Shown in pieces: positions 11,483 through 23,200 of a stretch of DNA of 64,000 nucleotides (positions are counted from its first letter, which is position 1; each line of letters opens with the position of its first letter). The position numbers were made by a program, and so were the translations under genes. This stretch comes from Paraescarpia echinospica (taxonomy: Eukaryota; Annelida; Polychaeta; Sabellida; Siboglinidae): assembly GCA_020002185.1 (NCBI GenBank), contig CM034543.1, forward strand, positions 4,868,413-4,932,412, read 5' to 3'. The notes under the pieces were generated by a model. That model did no database searches. It was not told the origin of the DNA and saw nothing but the letters and a program-made list of their open reading frames with translations.

Positions 11483-13396
11483 TGTAGCATTTCTGCTATT
11501 TCTGGATGTTTAATCTACTTTCCTGAGGTTTAATTTTATAAATGAGGAAGGTCAAGCCAGTAGATAGACATATTGTTAACCAACCGCCTTAGTTACGTAA
11601 TTACAGCAACTCGGTTGCAGATGCGCTCAGTGAAGCGTGATATTCTGTTGCTAGTGTTTCTAGGCAAGCAGGTGATTTCACCGTAATCGTAGAGAGGGTG
11701 TTCCACAATGCCTAGTTTGAATAGTATATTGCATTAGCCAATAGAAATGATGGAAACCTGTCATATGATGTGTAATTAGGTCTGCTTATATAAACGTTTG
11801 TTGTACGCATTTCGCCATCTGGGCGCTGGCGAAGGACTGGGACAGATCCAGGGTTGAACTAGACAGATTCAGTACAACATCCAGTGGAACTGCATTCATG
11901 CAGATATTATTGTTAGATGGAATTGTAAGATTTATTGATATTATTTAATGTAACAGGTTTTAGTGCCATAGTGAGTGGTGCTGTTATGTCTTAGTGCCAT
12001 AGTGAGTGGTGCTGTTAGGTTTTAGTGCCATAGTGAGTGGTGCTGTTAGGTTTTAGTGCCATAGTGTGTGGTGCTGTTAGGTTTTAGTGCCATAGTGAGT
12101 GGTGCTGTTAGGTCTTAGTGCCATAGTGAGTGGTGCTGTTAGGTCTTAGTGCCATAGTGAGTGGTGCTGTTAGGTCTTAGTGCCATAGTGAGTGGTGCTG
12201 TTCAGTTGAAGTATTTTAATTACCAAGAGAATGGCAAGGCAAGTCGTAAAGCGTGGTGGGAATCGTTAACGTGGGTTACGTTCCCAAGCTTTTGTATGTG
12301 TGTAATATTCAGTGTCCAGAGTGACTATTCGATCGAACTTAGAAGAAACAATGCCGCCACGTCAGCAGTACTTTGAGACAACGTTCCGGTCGGCCCCAAC
12401 GTATTTGCGTCGATGAGCGATAATCGCGACGCGCTCACCCAGCAAGGGCCATCCTCGAACAGCGGTCTCACAGCGATATCGTCAGAAAGCTTGACCGAAT
12501 GCGACTCGTAGCGGCCGGCGGTAAACGTATTCTGCCAGGCGTCGTCATTCGCGCGAACCCGTTCATCCGACTTCTCGATCGTTTGCGACAAAACAAGACC
12601 TCTCGTTCGAATTCGTAGCGGCCGACGGTAAGCGTCTACTGCCCGGCTTCGTCTTTCAGTTGAACGTATTCAACTGACTTCGCAATCGTTTGCGACCGTG
12701 CGATCATTGAACGGACGCGACTCGAAAATTCGCGGCGTACGACAGCAATCGTCTAGTGCCCGGCATCATCACTCGTGCGCCCGAGATACACCGTTCTAAT
12801 TGTGTTCCGAGCTCGGCGTGTTGACTTCAACAAACGTTCGTATATATTCGAGATGGGACTAGCCCAGTATAAATGTTTATTTTCTGATTGAACGTATCTA
12901 TTATTTGCTGTATTATGATTAGTAGTTATCTGTGGGTTTTGAAATGAGGTATTATTACCCATGAAGTATTCACATATATATAAATATATGTGTGTGTTGT
13001 AACATATTACTGTAATGAGAGTCCGCGAGGACTAGCTTATACTGTGTATTTATATTATGGGAGTTATTCTTAGATAACACTTGGCGCCTAGTGTATGGTC
13101 GTGTAGCGGTATAATCCACCTTAGAAAGGAAGTGGAATTTGATAATAGAAAGATTCAGTGTTATTGTTTATTATGTTCTATTAAGATTTGGTTACGGGAT
13201 TTCTTTATTCTGTTTATTTTGTTAATCGAGATATTTACCAAAAGGAAGATATCTTGTAATAAAGTTTATAAAATTTTCCTCGTTCTTTGTTGCTTGTTCA
13301 CGATAACCGTTCTTTCTCATATGCGTTGACCTTGATATATAAGAACCCTACTAGACTGAGCCATCTAGTGTACGGAGACCTCGCTAATCCGTGACA
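11483..13396 (+). repeat. Left LTR, plus orientation (inverted to the right LTR)
   Basis: It starts TGTAGCATTTCTGC and ends AATCCGTGACA, the same termini as the right LTR but on the opposite strand. About 345 bp (about 11,875-12,220) is extra relative to the right LTR and holds a 31-bp minisatellite. A GC-rich part (12,500-12,780) contains three diverged copies of a roughly 110 bp unit with GTAGCGGCCGxCGGTAAxCG. Confidence 0.85.
11958..12205 (+). repeat. 31-bp minisatellite inside the left LTR
   Basis: About eight copies of TTAGTGCCATAGTGAGTGGT followed by GCTGTTAGGT. The right LTR lacks the array, so it belongs to an insertion specific to the left copy. Confidence 0.9.
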
Positions 13397-13494
13397 TTAA
13401 CAATATGTATATATACTGGCTTGACCTTCCTCATTTATAAAATTAAACCTCAGGAATGTAGATTTAAACATCCAGAAATAGCAGAAATGCTACA
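13397..13494 (-). repeat. First 98 bp of the proper 3' LTR
   Basis: On the minus strand, TGTAGCATTTCTGC follows the polypurine tract as expected. The LTR then stops after about 98 bp at TATTGTTAA, where the plus-oriented LTR end (CGTGACA) is joined. Confidence 0.85.
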
Positions 13495-13497
13495 TTA

Positions 13498-13505
13498 CCC
13501 CCCGC
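13498..13505 (-). promoter_or_regulatory. Polypurine tract
   Basis: Minus-strand GCGGGGGG lies three bases before the TGTAGC start of the 3' LTR. It is the expected primer for plus-strand cDNA synthesis. Confidence 0.75.
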
Positions 13506-13681
13506 TAAGAATCTACTTCCTGAACAAAAGTATTAAGGAATACATTTAATACACTAATTTAATACATTACATTTAATACAATAAATAACCTGGCGATCAC
13601 TCGCCGAACTAGTAACTATCTAGTTGTACAGAAACAATTCATGACACTTCATTGTCTCAACTAATTTGATGGAACCTACAT

Positions 13682-14095
13682 CTATTCCATTCGGCTTAGG
13701 TAGTCTGCACCTATGTTATCTGTTCCAGGGATTGACTCTACCCGGAAACGACAGGGTTGGACTTTAAGAGCCCATCGCATAACGCGATTGTTTGTCAACT
13801 TCGCAGTGTTTAGGAATTTCAGGGATCGTTGATCACACTGCACAATGAAACTTCGTCCATATAGGTATAAGTGAAATTTCTCGATTCCCCAAACAATTGC
13901 CAGACATTCTCTTTCTACTACGGAATATCGCCTTTGCGTGGGATTGAGCTTCTTGCTCGCAAACGCGACTGGGAATAAGACTCCGTTATTCTCTTGGAGT
14001 AACATTGCTCCGAGTCCGGTATCGGAAGCATCTGTACGCAAGACAAAGGGTCTGTTTACGACAGGCAATTTGAGGATAGGCGCCTTACACAGGGC
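13682..14095 (-). pseudogene. Gypsy RNase H domain
   Basis: The segment PFVLRTDASDTGLGAML gives the RNase H catalytic start, with LNPTQRRYSVVERECLAIV downstream and a C-terminal FRVESIPGTDNIGADYLSRM. It continues from RT across a TAG at about 14,096. Its length fits the RNase H of Ty3/Gypsy Pol. As the last domain of Pol, it sits about 190 bp from the polypurine tract. Confidence 0.9.
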
Positions 14096-15235
14096 CTACT
14101 TCAGTTGAATGAAGGCCTTATCCGCCTCATCATTCCAACTTACCTTATTAGGCTGTTTTGCCTTTGTGAGATCAGTCAATAGAGCCGCGATTCTGGAATA
14201 CCCATTAACAAACTTCCGGTAATATCCTGCCAAACCTAGAAAAGACCTCACTTGTTTCTTCGTGGTAGGAATGGGCGCATTCCTAATCTTGTTTACCTTG
14301 TCTTCCTGGGTCTTCACTTCTCCTTGACCTACTTGGTGCCCCAGGAAATCGACGGATTCAAACCCAAGATAACACTTCGACGGTTTTATAGTGAGACCCG
14401 CTTGTCTCACTCGGACGAACACTGCCCGCAGTGTTGATAAGAGATCGGCCCATGCTGAGGTGTGAATCAATACATCGTCAACATAATTGGTAACACCACC
14501 GAGGCCATCTAAGAGTATGCGCATCATGCGACTGTACGATGTGCCGGCGTTGACTAGACCGAAAGGCATGACGCAGAATTGGAACAACCCTTGGGGAGTA
14601 CAAAATGCGGTTTTCTCCTTATCTTCCGGTTCCATCCTCATTTGCCAGTAGCCTTTGCAGAAATCTAGTTTGGACAAGTATCTATCCTGCCCCACCTCAG
14701 CCAAGATAGTATCGGGATTTGGCATAGGTTCTGCATCGAATTTAGTAACCTTGTTTAACTGGCGAAAATCTACTACCGGTCTGTATGTGGAGTCAGATTT
14801 ACGAATTAGCAACAAAGGCGATGAGTACGGTGAATGAGATGGCTCAATCACGCCCATTTCTCGCATCTTCTCAACCTCCTGTTTTACCACTCCCAACTTG
14901 GCTAATGGAATAGGGTACGGTTTGCATCTCACGGGACTAGAGGACGTTACCTCAATGGCATGGGACAAGAGACTAGTTTGCCCCGGAGTGCTCGAAAAGA
15001 TGGAAGGAAATTCTTCCATTAGCTGTTTCAAGTCTCGTGTCTGATCAGGTGATAAACTATCACTCACATGGACGTCCCCAAGGTTTTCCTTTCTCTCAGG
15101 AATGGGAAAATCCTCATCAGTCTCACAATCAGGTTGTTCTTCGACAACAGCAGCTAAACCTAACATCTCCACATTACCTCTCTCATAGTATTTCTTCATC
15201 ATGTTAATGTGGAAGAGTTTACGATTATCTCCGAT
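14096..15235 (-). pseudogene. Gypsy reverse transcriptase domain
   Basis: The 368-residue open stretch has the Ty3/Gypsy RT blocks in order: EVEKMREMGVIEPSHSPYSS, FRQLNKVTKFDAEPMP, LSKLDFCKGYWQM (motif A), FQFCVMPFGLVNAG, and YVDDVLIHT (catalytic YVDD), then FLGHQVGQGEVK and the thumb SFLGLAGYYRKFV. It is continuous in frame with the integrase across a TAG at 15,236-15,238 and with RNase H across a TAG. It catalyses cDNA synthesis in intact relatives. Here it is broken. Confidence 0.93.
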
Positions 15236-16702
15236 CTATACCCGGTAATCGTTTATCCCCACTCTCTCTATCACCTCATATGGACCCTTCCATTGCATGA
15301 GCAACTTATTTGAATCAGTGGAGAGAAGGATGAGGGCTTTGTCTCCTACTTCTAGGGTTCTCACCTTGGCCTTTCGATCAAAGTGTTCCTTATACCGGTC
15401 TTGAGAATTCTTAAGATTCTCTCTAGCTAGTTCGCAAGTTGATTCTATCCGATTACGGAGATCCACTACGTACTGGTACGTTTCTACTAGCTCATCGTCT
15501 GGTTTCTCATTCTCCCATAACTCTCTAAGAATCATCATAGGCCTCCTGACTGTCCTTCCATAGAGTAACTCAAAAGGGGAAAATTTCATACTCTCCTGGG
15601 GTGCTTCGCGGTATGCAAACATGAGAGGTTCCAGATACCGATCCCAGTCTCGTGGACGTTCAGAGCACATCCGCCTTAGCATCCGTTTTAAGATACCGTT
15701 CCATTTCTCTACCAATCCATTTGCCATGGGATGGTAAGGAGAAGAGTGGACTTGTTGGATAGAGAGTAACCTAGCTACCTCGGTCATAGTTTTTGACACG
15801 AACTGACTGCCATTATCGCTGAGTACTACTTTAGGCAGACCCACCCTTGAGAAAATCTTCAGAAGAGCCTCTGCTATCGTTTCCGTGTCGATATTCGACA
15901 CTGCTACCGCTTCTGGGTATCTAGTAGCGAAATCTACCAGGGTTAAGATCCACCGATTACCTCTCTCTGTCACTGGGGTTATGGGACCAACCAAATCTAT
16001 CGCTACCTTTTCAAAGGGCGTGTTTACGATGGGGATCATCTGTATAGGAGCCTTAGGGACATTGCCTCGACTAACGGTCCTCTGACAGATGTCACATGAC
16101 TGGCAGAATCTGTGGACATCACCCACTATCCCTGGCCAGTAGAAGTTAAGGAGGATTCTGTCTAACGACTTCCTAATTCCCTGATGTCCAGATAGGATGG
16201 TTTCATGTCCTAACGTCATGACTCGATTGCGCAACACTCGGGGAACTACTAGTTGTTTCACAGTCTCACCCTCTTTCTCTTTCTGAAACAAGCGATAAAG
16301 GAGCCCCCTTTTTATTACGAATTGACTTGTTTGTTCTCCCTTAGTCACTTCAGCCGAATCAAAGCATTTCTTTAAGGTCTCATACCCCTTTTGCTCTCTC
16401 AAGAAATCATCGGCGGATATACTCGCACCGACAATTTGAGGCACTATCAAAGGTTTTGTGGGCTCGGAAAGGCGCTCCCGTTGAGCACGGGTTTCTACAG
16501 CACAACCGGTGACTGGGGTGTCAATCAAAGGGGTCTCAACAGTAACGGGGACACCATCTGACTTGGTTCCTCGAAAAGGAGAACCTTCACTGTTATCGGA
16601 ACAGGGCAAATTTAATTCATCAACGTTGCCAATGACTAAGTCATAAACGGGGTTGTTTAGACATAGGGCTTCAATTTCTCCTGTGAAAAAGGGAGTTCTC
16701 AC
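15236..16702 (-). pseudogene. Gypsy integrase (located before RT)
   Basis: A 488-codon frame. Near residues 165-205 lies the HHCC zinc finger (GHETILSGHQGIRKSLDRIL ... CQSCDICQ). The DDE core follows with VAIDLVGPI, LSDNGSQFVS, and HPMANGLVEKWNGILKRMLR, which carries the catalytic Glu. The C-terminal region has LEVGDKALILL and WKGPYEVIERVG, the GPY/F module. The N-terminal ~45 residues are the end of the protease (NPVYDLVIGNV). Its position upstream of RT on the coding strand is opposite to ordinary Gypsy elements. Confidence 0.93.
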
Positions 16703-16850
16703 TTAGCATCGGGCAGTTGGGACTTCAATGACGGATCGGTCCATCAGCATAAGGACTTTGGTTTTCCCAGTTAACTGATTCTCCGGAACTAGGCTACGTC
16801 GTACAACGACTCCGTTACACCCGCTGTCGCGTAGTACTTTCACTGGGGAT
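16620..16850 (-). pseudogene. Gypsy aspartic protease (retropepsin)
   Basis: In a frame different from Gag, and overlapping its 3' end, SPVKVLRDSGCNGVVVRRSL carries the active-site DSG. LTGKTKVLMLMDRSVIEVP follows, then NNPVYDLVIGNV, the usual C-terminal block. A TAA at about 16,703 interrupts it. The family active site is D-S/T-G, so the residue is conserved despite the stop. Confidence 0.85.
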
Positions 16851-18047
16851 CCCCCACATACCCCTCGACAACAGGTAAGTTACAACCGTTTTCGTGTTGT
16901 ACACAAGCACTAGCAATTACGGGGATCTTACATCCACATTGCAATGTGACATCAGTCCCACCCACAGGACATTGGTGACTAGGGGAATTCTGGTTTAGCA
17001 CAACTGCACAATTCCCAACCACTGGTTTCATCCTTTGCGGTGGAGGATTCCTATTCTGCACTCCCATTGTACACTGTCTCGCGATGTGACCTGGCCGATT
17101 ACAAAGGAAACATGTACGCGGCGGAGGAACGGGCCTCGGGGTAGGGTTAAAAATAGGGTACCTCCCCTTCCCTGATCTACTTTTCGGGACGGGTGAAGGG
17201 ACGGGAGTTGGTCGGACTCGGTCTCTATGATTTTTCCGTTTACCATATGATGAATGGGCATCTGTAAATGTTCTCACCAATTCTAACAAATTCTCTTTCC
17301 CCACCGGTTTGTGTTCTCTCAGAAACACGGACAGTTTCCTAGGGCACATAAACAAGAATTGCTCTCTCAGAATGAGTTCCTTAAGGCCCTCGAAAGACTC
17401 ATTAATGTTTGACAAAGAAATCCACTGAGTCAAATAATGCTCCATACGAACAAAATGCTGCGACACTGTTTCGGTCGAATTTAGAGAACAGGTGTAAAAC
17501 TTCTTACGAAAATCGCTTACAGTCAGTCGGTACCATCCTAGCAATGCTTGCTTTAACTGGTCATAATCGTTGGCCACGGAAATCGGGGAACGGGAAAAAA
17601 CTTCCAGTGCATGACCAGTTAACAATGCGCTCAGAAATATAGCGTAATTCTCGCGCTCCTAACCCTGGTTTTCCGCATATCTTTCAAAGCGCTGGAGATA
17701 GGCATCAATCGAATCCCTGTCTTCGTTAAAACAGGGTAACGGAGGACTACGGACTCCCTTAGTAATGGGTGAAGCATTACTCACCGAATCTCGGTTCTCT
17801 AAGGTAGTAGCCTCATTGTGGAGCCTGGCCATCTTTTCTTCATGCTCCATTTCACGCGCGCGTATCTCTATATCGGCTTGCCTTGCCGCCTCCTTTTCTC
17901 GGAGCTCGGCCTGGAGCCTCTCCTTCTCCGCCTCGCGAGCGGCCTGTCGCTCAGCCCGGTTCCTTGTTCATCGCGAACAAATGCCTGAAGTTCGGGACCT
18001 GTTAACCCTAACTTCTCGCCTAACTCAATTAATTGAGCAAGATCCAT
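16840..18047 (-). pseudogene. Gypsy Gag with SCAN-like capsid and zinc knuckle
   Basis: The start MDLAQLIELGEKLGLTGPEL follows ATG at 18,047. A frameshift near 17,960 leads into a charged helical region (REKEAARQADIEIRAREMEH). After a TAG near 17,659 comes the capsid: YDQLKQALLGWY, DFRKKFY, FEGLKELILREQFLFMCPRK, then LSVFLREHKPVGKENLLELV. That last block resembles the SCAN domain of vertebrate zinc-finger proteins. A basic proline-rich linker is followed by one CCHC knuckle, CFLCNRPGHIARQC. Gag packages RNA and forms the particle. This copy is defective. Confidence 0.88.
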
Positions 18048-18661
18048 GTTTGCAAACTAGTGCAACACACGAAACAATCACTAAACGGATATCACGTTTA
18101 AGTAATACACAAGGTCAATCACCTGTAAACCACAAAACTGCTAGCTACGCTACAACACTCCACACAATCTTCTCATGAGACTGGAATAATGAAATCACTA
18201 TACGACTCCAACCACGCCGTGTCAACTATGAACACACGGAAATTCTGTGGGACTTCAATCTGCCCAATGCCAACTCGGCAATTGCAACAAGTAATTCAAC
18301 TTCCTCGAACAGCTGAAAAATAACAAAGCTACTTACAATAATTATACGATTAATTCATGGTCCTTTACTGTTGCAATAAACAAGTCTAATGCCTCAAAAC
18401 GTGAATGATACACTATAAATATAACGAGAAATATGGGACACAGAATTATGTACGGGCAGAAACGACAAGGGGCATGTGAATTACCCTACACTAAAGCTAC
18501 TGGAATAGATGTAGGTTTCGTCTCTAGGCACGGAACAACGCTGACACTCCACGGAACCAGAGTGCAGCTAAGTTCTCAGGCATGTTCTATGTTGCCGTCA
18601 CGTGTTACCCGCAATTCATAGCGTTGACCGAAGGTGTTATTTTAATTTCCCCCTCTCCGGA

Positions 18662-18679
18662 ATCCCGGACGAACCCCCA
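18662..18679 (-). promoter_or_regulatory. Primer binding site, tRNA-Pro type
   Basis: Minus-strand TGGGGGTTCGTCCGGGAT lies four bases after the right LTR. It matches the primer site complementary to the 3' end of tRNA-Pro (TGGGGGCTCGTCCGGGAT) except for one C-to-T change, which could still pair as G-U. Confidence 0.85.
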
Positions 18680-18683
18680 ATTA

Positions 18684-20250
18684 TGTCACGGATTAGCGAG
18701 GTCTCCATATACTAGATGGCTCAGTCTAGTTGGGTTCTTATATATCAAGGTCAACGCATATGAGAAAGAACGGTGATCGTGAACAAGCAACAAAGAACGA
18801 GGAAAATGTAATACTTTATTACAAGATATCTTCCTTTTGGTAAATATCTCGATTAACAAAAAAACAAAATAAAGAAATCCCGTAACCAAATCTTAATAGA
18901 ACATAATAAACAATAACACTGAATCTTTCGATTATAAAATTCCACTTCCTTTCTAAGGTGGATTATACCGCTATACGACCATACACTAGCGCCAAGTGTT
19001 ATCTAAGAATAACTCCCATAATATAAATACACAGTATAAGCTAATCCTCGCGGACTCTCATTACTGTAATATGTTACAACACACACATATATTTATATAT
19101 ATGTGAATATTTCATGGGTAATAATACCTCACTTCAAAACCCACAGATAACTACTAATTATAATACAGCAAATAATAGATACGTTCCATCAGAAAATAAA
19201 CATTTATAGTGGGCTAGTCTCATCTCGAATATATACGAACGTTTGTTGAAGTCAACACGCCGAGCTCAGAACACAATTGGAACGGTGTGTCTCGGCCGCA
19301 CGAGTGATGATGCCGGGCACTTGACGATTGCTGTCGTACGCCGCGAAATCTCGAGTCGCGTCCGTTCAATGATCGCACGGTCGCAAACGATTGCGAAGTC
19401 AGTTGAAAACGTTCAACTGAAAGACGAAGCCGGGCAGTAGACGCTTACCGCCGGCCGCTACGAATTCGATCGAGAGGTCTTGTCCTGTCGCAAACGATCG
19501 AGAAGTCGGATGAACGGGTTCGCGCGAATGACGACGCCTGGCAGAATACGTTTACCGCCGGCCGCTACGAGTCGCATTCGGTCAAGCTTTCTGACGATAT
19601 CGCTGTGAGACCGCTGTTCGAGGATGGCCCTTGCTGGGTGAGCGCGTCGCGATTATCGCTCATCGACGCAAATACGTTGGGGCCGACCGGAACGTTGTCT
19701 CAAAGTACTGCTGACGTGGCGGCATGGTTTTTTCGAAGTTCGATCGAATAGTCACTCTGGACACTGATTATTACACACATACAAAAGCTTGGGAACGTAA
19801 CCCACGTTAACGATTCCCACCACGCTTTACGACTTGCCTTGCCATTCTCTTGGCAGCAGGGCCACCTGTCTAGTTCAACCCTGGATCTGTCCCAGTTCTT
19901 CGCCAGCGCCCAGATGGCGAAATGCGTACAACAAACGTTTATATAAGCAGACCTAATTACACATCATATGACAGACTTCCATCATTTCTATTGGCTAATG
20001 CAATATACTATTCAAACTAGGCATTGTGGAACATCCTCTCTACGATTACAGTGAAACCACCTGCTTGCCTAGAAACACTAGCAACAGAATACCACGCTTC
20101 ACTGAGCGCATCTGCAACCGAGTTGCTGTAATTACGTAATTAAGGCGGTTGGTTAACAATATGTCTATCTACTGTCTTGACCTTCCTCATTTATAAAATT
20201 AAACCTCAGGAAAGTAGATTTAAACATACATAAATAGCAGAAATGCTACA
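18684..20250 (-). repeat. Right (5') LTR of the Gypsy element
   Basis: On the minus strand it runs from TGTAGCATTTCTGC to AATCCGTGACA, 1567 bp. It holds a TATATA-rich part, a GC-rich threefold repeat and an AATAAA-like stretch near its 3' end. It is followed by the primer site, so it is the 5' LTR of the minus-strand element. Confidence 0.88.
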
Positions 20251-23200
20251 CACAGTCATTGTAACTTGAAGGTGAGACAATATGCTTTCCAAGAATATAT
20301 CACATGGCCATATTCTAGTCAAATAAAGTAGCTAGACAGCCATTGTAACATTAAGAATTTTTCGGAAGTGCCCAATTTCAAAAATTGATGGTGACCTTAT
20401 TTGACATTGGATTCACGCTTAATGCACCACTTAACAACCCTACGAGATGCCTAATTGAGGCGGGGAGATGTAGAGCTTTCTAACGATATAACATTTGGGT
20501 GTGTGTAGGGGGGCGCCATTTAAACTCCAAACATAAAGCATTTTTTTGGATTTGCCGCTCACAGATAACATACTATCATTCCCGTTTTTTAAAGAAGGAC
20601 TTAACATAGTTAACGTCAAAATATAGTTTTTACAAGTATGACGATTTTCAATGTATTACTTTTTGATCTTCGCTGACATTCCTATATCCACCATTTTTCA
20701 TGATTAGCGCAGTCAACTTACTTTTAGCTCAGAATGATAGGCTCATCATTTTAATCATCGTCTTCGTCATTTCCGTAATCTAAGTCACCAAGTTCAACTG
20801 AGAACTGTTCTTCTTTCTTTTGATTGCTGCATGTATGTAGCTTGCACATGTGCAACGTGGCAGTTTGCAGGAATGTTGGTGCATGCCAGTCCATTGGCAA
20901 GGCATGTGCAGCTTAGTAATTTGCAGGAACGCCGGCACTTGCATGATAACAGTTCCAAAACGGCATCTGGGGATGGAGGAGTATGCATCCACTCGATGAC
21001 TAGATGGCCGACCTCGTCTGTCATCCAGCCACACTCCTTCGGGTCTGCCACAATTGGCTGAGGCTGAAGGCAGCGCTTCCATATTGATGCATGATAGTTA
21101 GCACAAAGAACATACCTGTGGAGACAATCTCTACATGGTGGAAGGTGGTTGGACTCCTCCCCTCCCTTCGTTTGGCACATACGAGTTGGTAACGTAGTTC
21201 ATTGACTTCGTGAGTGTTCGCAGTTGTCGCATACAGTTGGCAGGTAACCAGCGGTATTTTGTGAAACAGTAGTGAAGAAAGTTCCCAGACAGACCAAGTT
21301 GGCTGAAAGTCTTCTGGTATGTGCTGTCCTTTTTTATTTATGTCAGGGCGCCAAGTTTTCCACGGCCTGTGAGGATACTCACAGTGCCACAGCCTGTGAA
21401 GGCATGAAATCCAATTAGGGCGTAGCAGATGGTGTCTCCCAATGAACGTGCCAGTTTCCAAATATCATTGAACCGTTTGGTTTTTTTTATTCCACACTTC
21501 TAGTAGATGGAGCAGAATATGTCTCTTGAAACCAAGGCAGAGTACCATGACATATGTGTCTTCGGCTGTTATTATGACTGCCTTTGACCCGGCCTTTGCA
21601 GCATAAAGTGCATGTAGGAGCACACGTGTATCTGCTACTTCTTGTGTGGACCGTAGTTATGTGTCTTCCTCCCAGTCATCTTTGGTTATCTTGTAGCAGA
21701 CCTCATCACAGGTTACATACCGTGACTGCTTCTCCCTGTACGTCGGCAGTTTCCATTGTTCAACAATGAATTTAACCAGACTAAACTTGTAAGAGCAGCA
21801 CAGAAACTTCCCCCATTGCTGGATATTGTGGCTTGCTGCAATGTTCTTGTACTGGATAGCTGAGCATTTTTGATTGACATCTTCCAATAAACGTGGAATA
21901 CCACGTCAATCGTGTGACTCTGTGAATCATCATATAGGAATTGAGATCAAACATATTCTGCCAGCTTTGCAAACGTTTTGTTATTGTCGTTCAGCTTCTC
22001 TGCACCAAACTTAATCCATCAATGATACACGTTGGTGGGTCAGGGATATCTTCTACTAGAGAAACGTTTTTCTCCAACTCTTTAGCGAGTGCCGCCTTGC
22101 TCATCTTCCGAAAAGACCCATCAGCGTTTGCGAGTGCCCATAAGAGGGCCTAATTGGTGAGCCAGGCCATCCCTCATGTGTAGCTGTCTACTCTGAGCAA
22201 TAAGGATCATGTGGCCATATACATTTATCTCCGCCTTCAGGACCACTTCTTCGGTTCTTCATTTTCCACTGGCTTTTTTGCATTTATATTGAAAAATATC
22301 TTCAGGTTTTGATTTGTCTTCTTGTCGTGGAATTTCACTGTTGGTGGAGCCTCTTCTAAGCGTAACTTCTTGAACATCTGATAAGCTGACAAGTTCAGTC
22401 TATTCAGGACACATTGGATTCAGCTAGCTGTTCTCCATCAGATCAACCAGGGACTCGACATCTGCTTCGTCTTTCCGGACGCGGGACCTTTGGAGATCTG
22501 GATGAGCCAACTTAGAACATCCCAGATCAATCATGTTTCTTAGCTTTATAAGGTACATGGTCCTGTACTCGGCTGTTAGGTAGTACTTGCTCACAGTTCC
22601 TGGCTGCAAACTGAACCCCTTTGTTCCAACCGGTGTTTGGGTGTCTTTGTTAACTGTCTCTTCAATATTCTGGTCGACAGGGATTCGCCCAAATGGATTT
22701 CTGGAGCCGAGCTGATCTAAGAAGCCACCTAGAATAAATTTCGCATGAGTATCTGGATTTTGCTGACGACAACCCACGCGTTAACTATTGGCTTAAATAG
22801 GTATGTCATAAATCACAACAACAACAAATTAATGCACACTTACCATGCCGAATTATATTGCGCTTTAACGTTTCCTATGCTGTTGACGAATTCATATTTT
22901 GACGCACCTGTAACATGCTTTGCGTTCCTAAGACACGGGAATAATTAGCTTTCATGGACGTCATCTTGAAAAATGGCGTGTATATGAATGTCGGCGAACG
23001 TCAAAAAATTATATATTTGTAAACGCCGTACCTAAAAAAGTATATTTTGACGTTAGCTATGTGGCTCTAGCTTAAGATCTTAAGATACGGGAATAATAGT
23101 CTGTTACGGGCACCATTAAAAAAAATGGCGGATACGTCAATGACCTTAACAGTTAAATTGAACATATTTGAAATCAATGCCCACAGCGCAAAAACGTACA

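Larger units (their letters stand above)
11483..20250 (-). mobile_element. Gmr1-like Gypsy (Ty3) LTR retrotransposon, rearranged
   Basis: The internal region on the minus strand runs gag, protease, integrase, reverse transcriptase, RNase H. Integrase before RT is the Ty1/copia domain order, but the RT and integrase sequences are Ty3/Gypsy type, and Gag carries a SCAN-like capsid. This is the signature of the Gmr1 group. A tRNA-Pro-type primer site follows the right LTR and a G-rich polypurine tract precedes the left end. At least four in-frame stops and two frameshifts make it defective. The left LTR is inverted relative to the right one, and the outer flanks share no target duplication. Confidence 0.9.

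Noticed and set aside
12325..12591. 88-codon frame in the GC-rich part of the LTR
   Set aside because: It lies within the LTR, is antisense to the left LTR, has no known motif, and is explained by the GC-rich threefold repeat.
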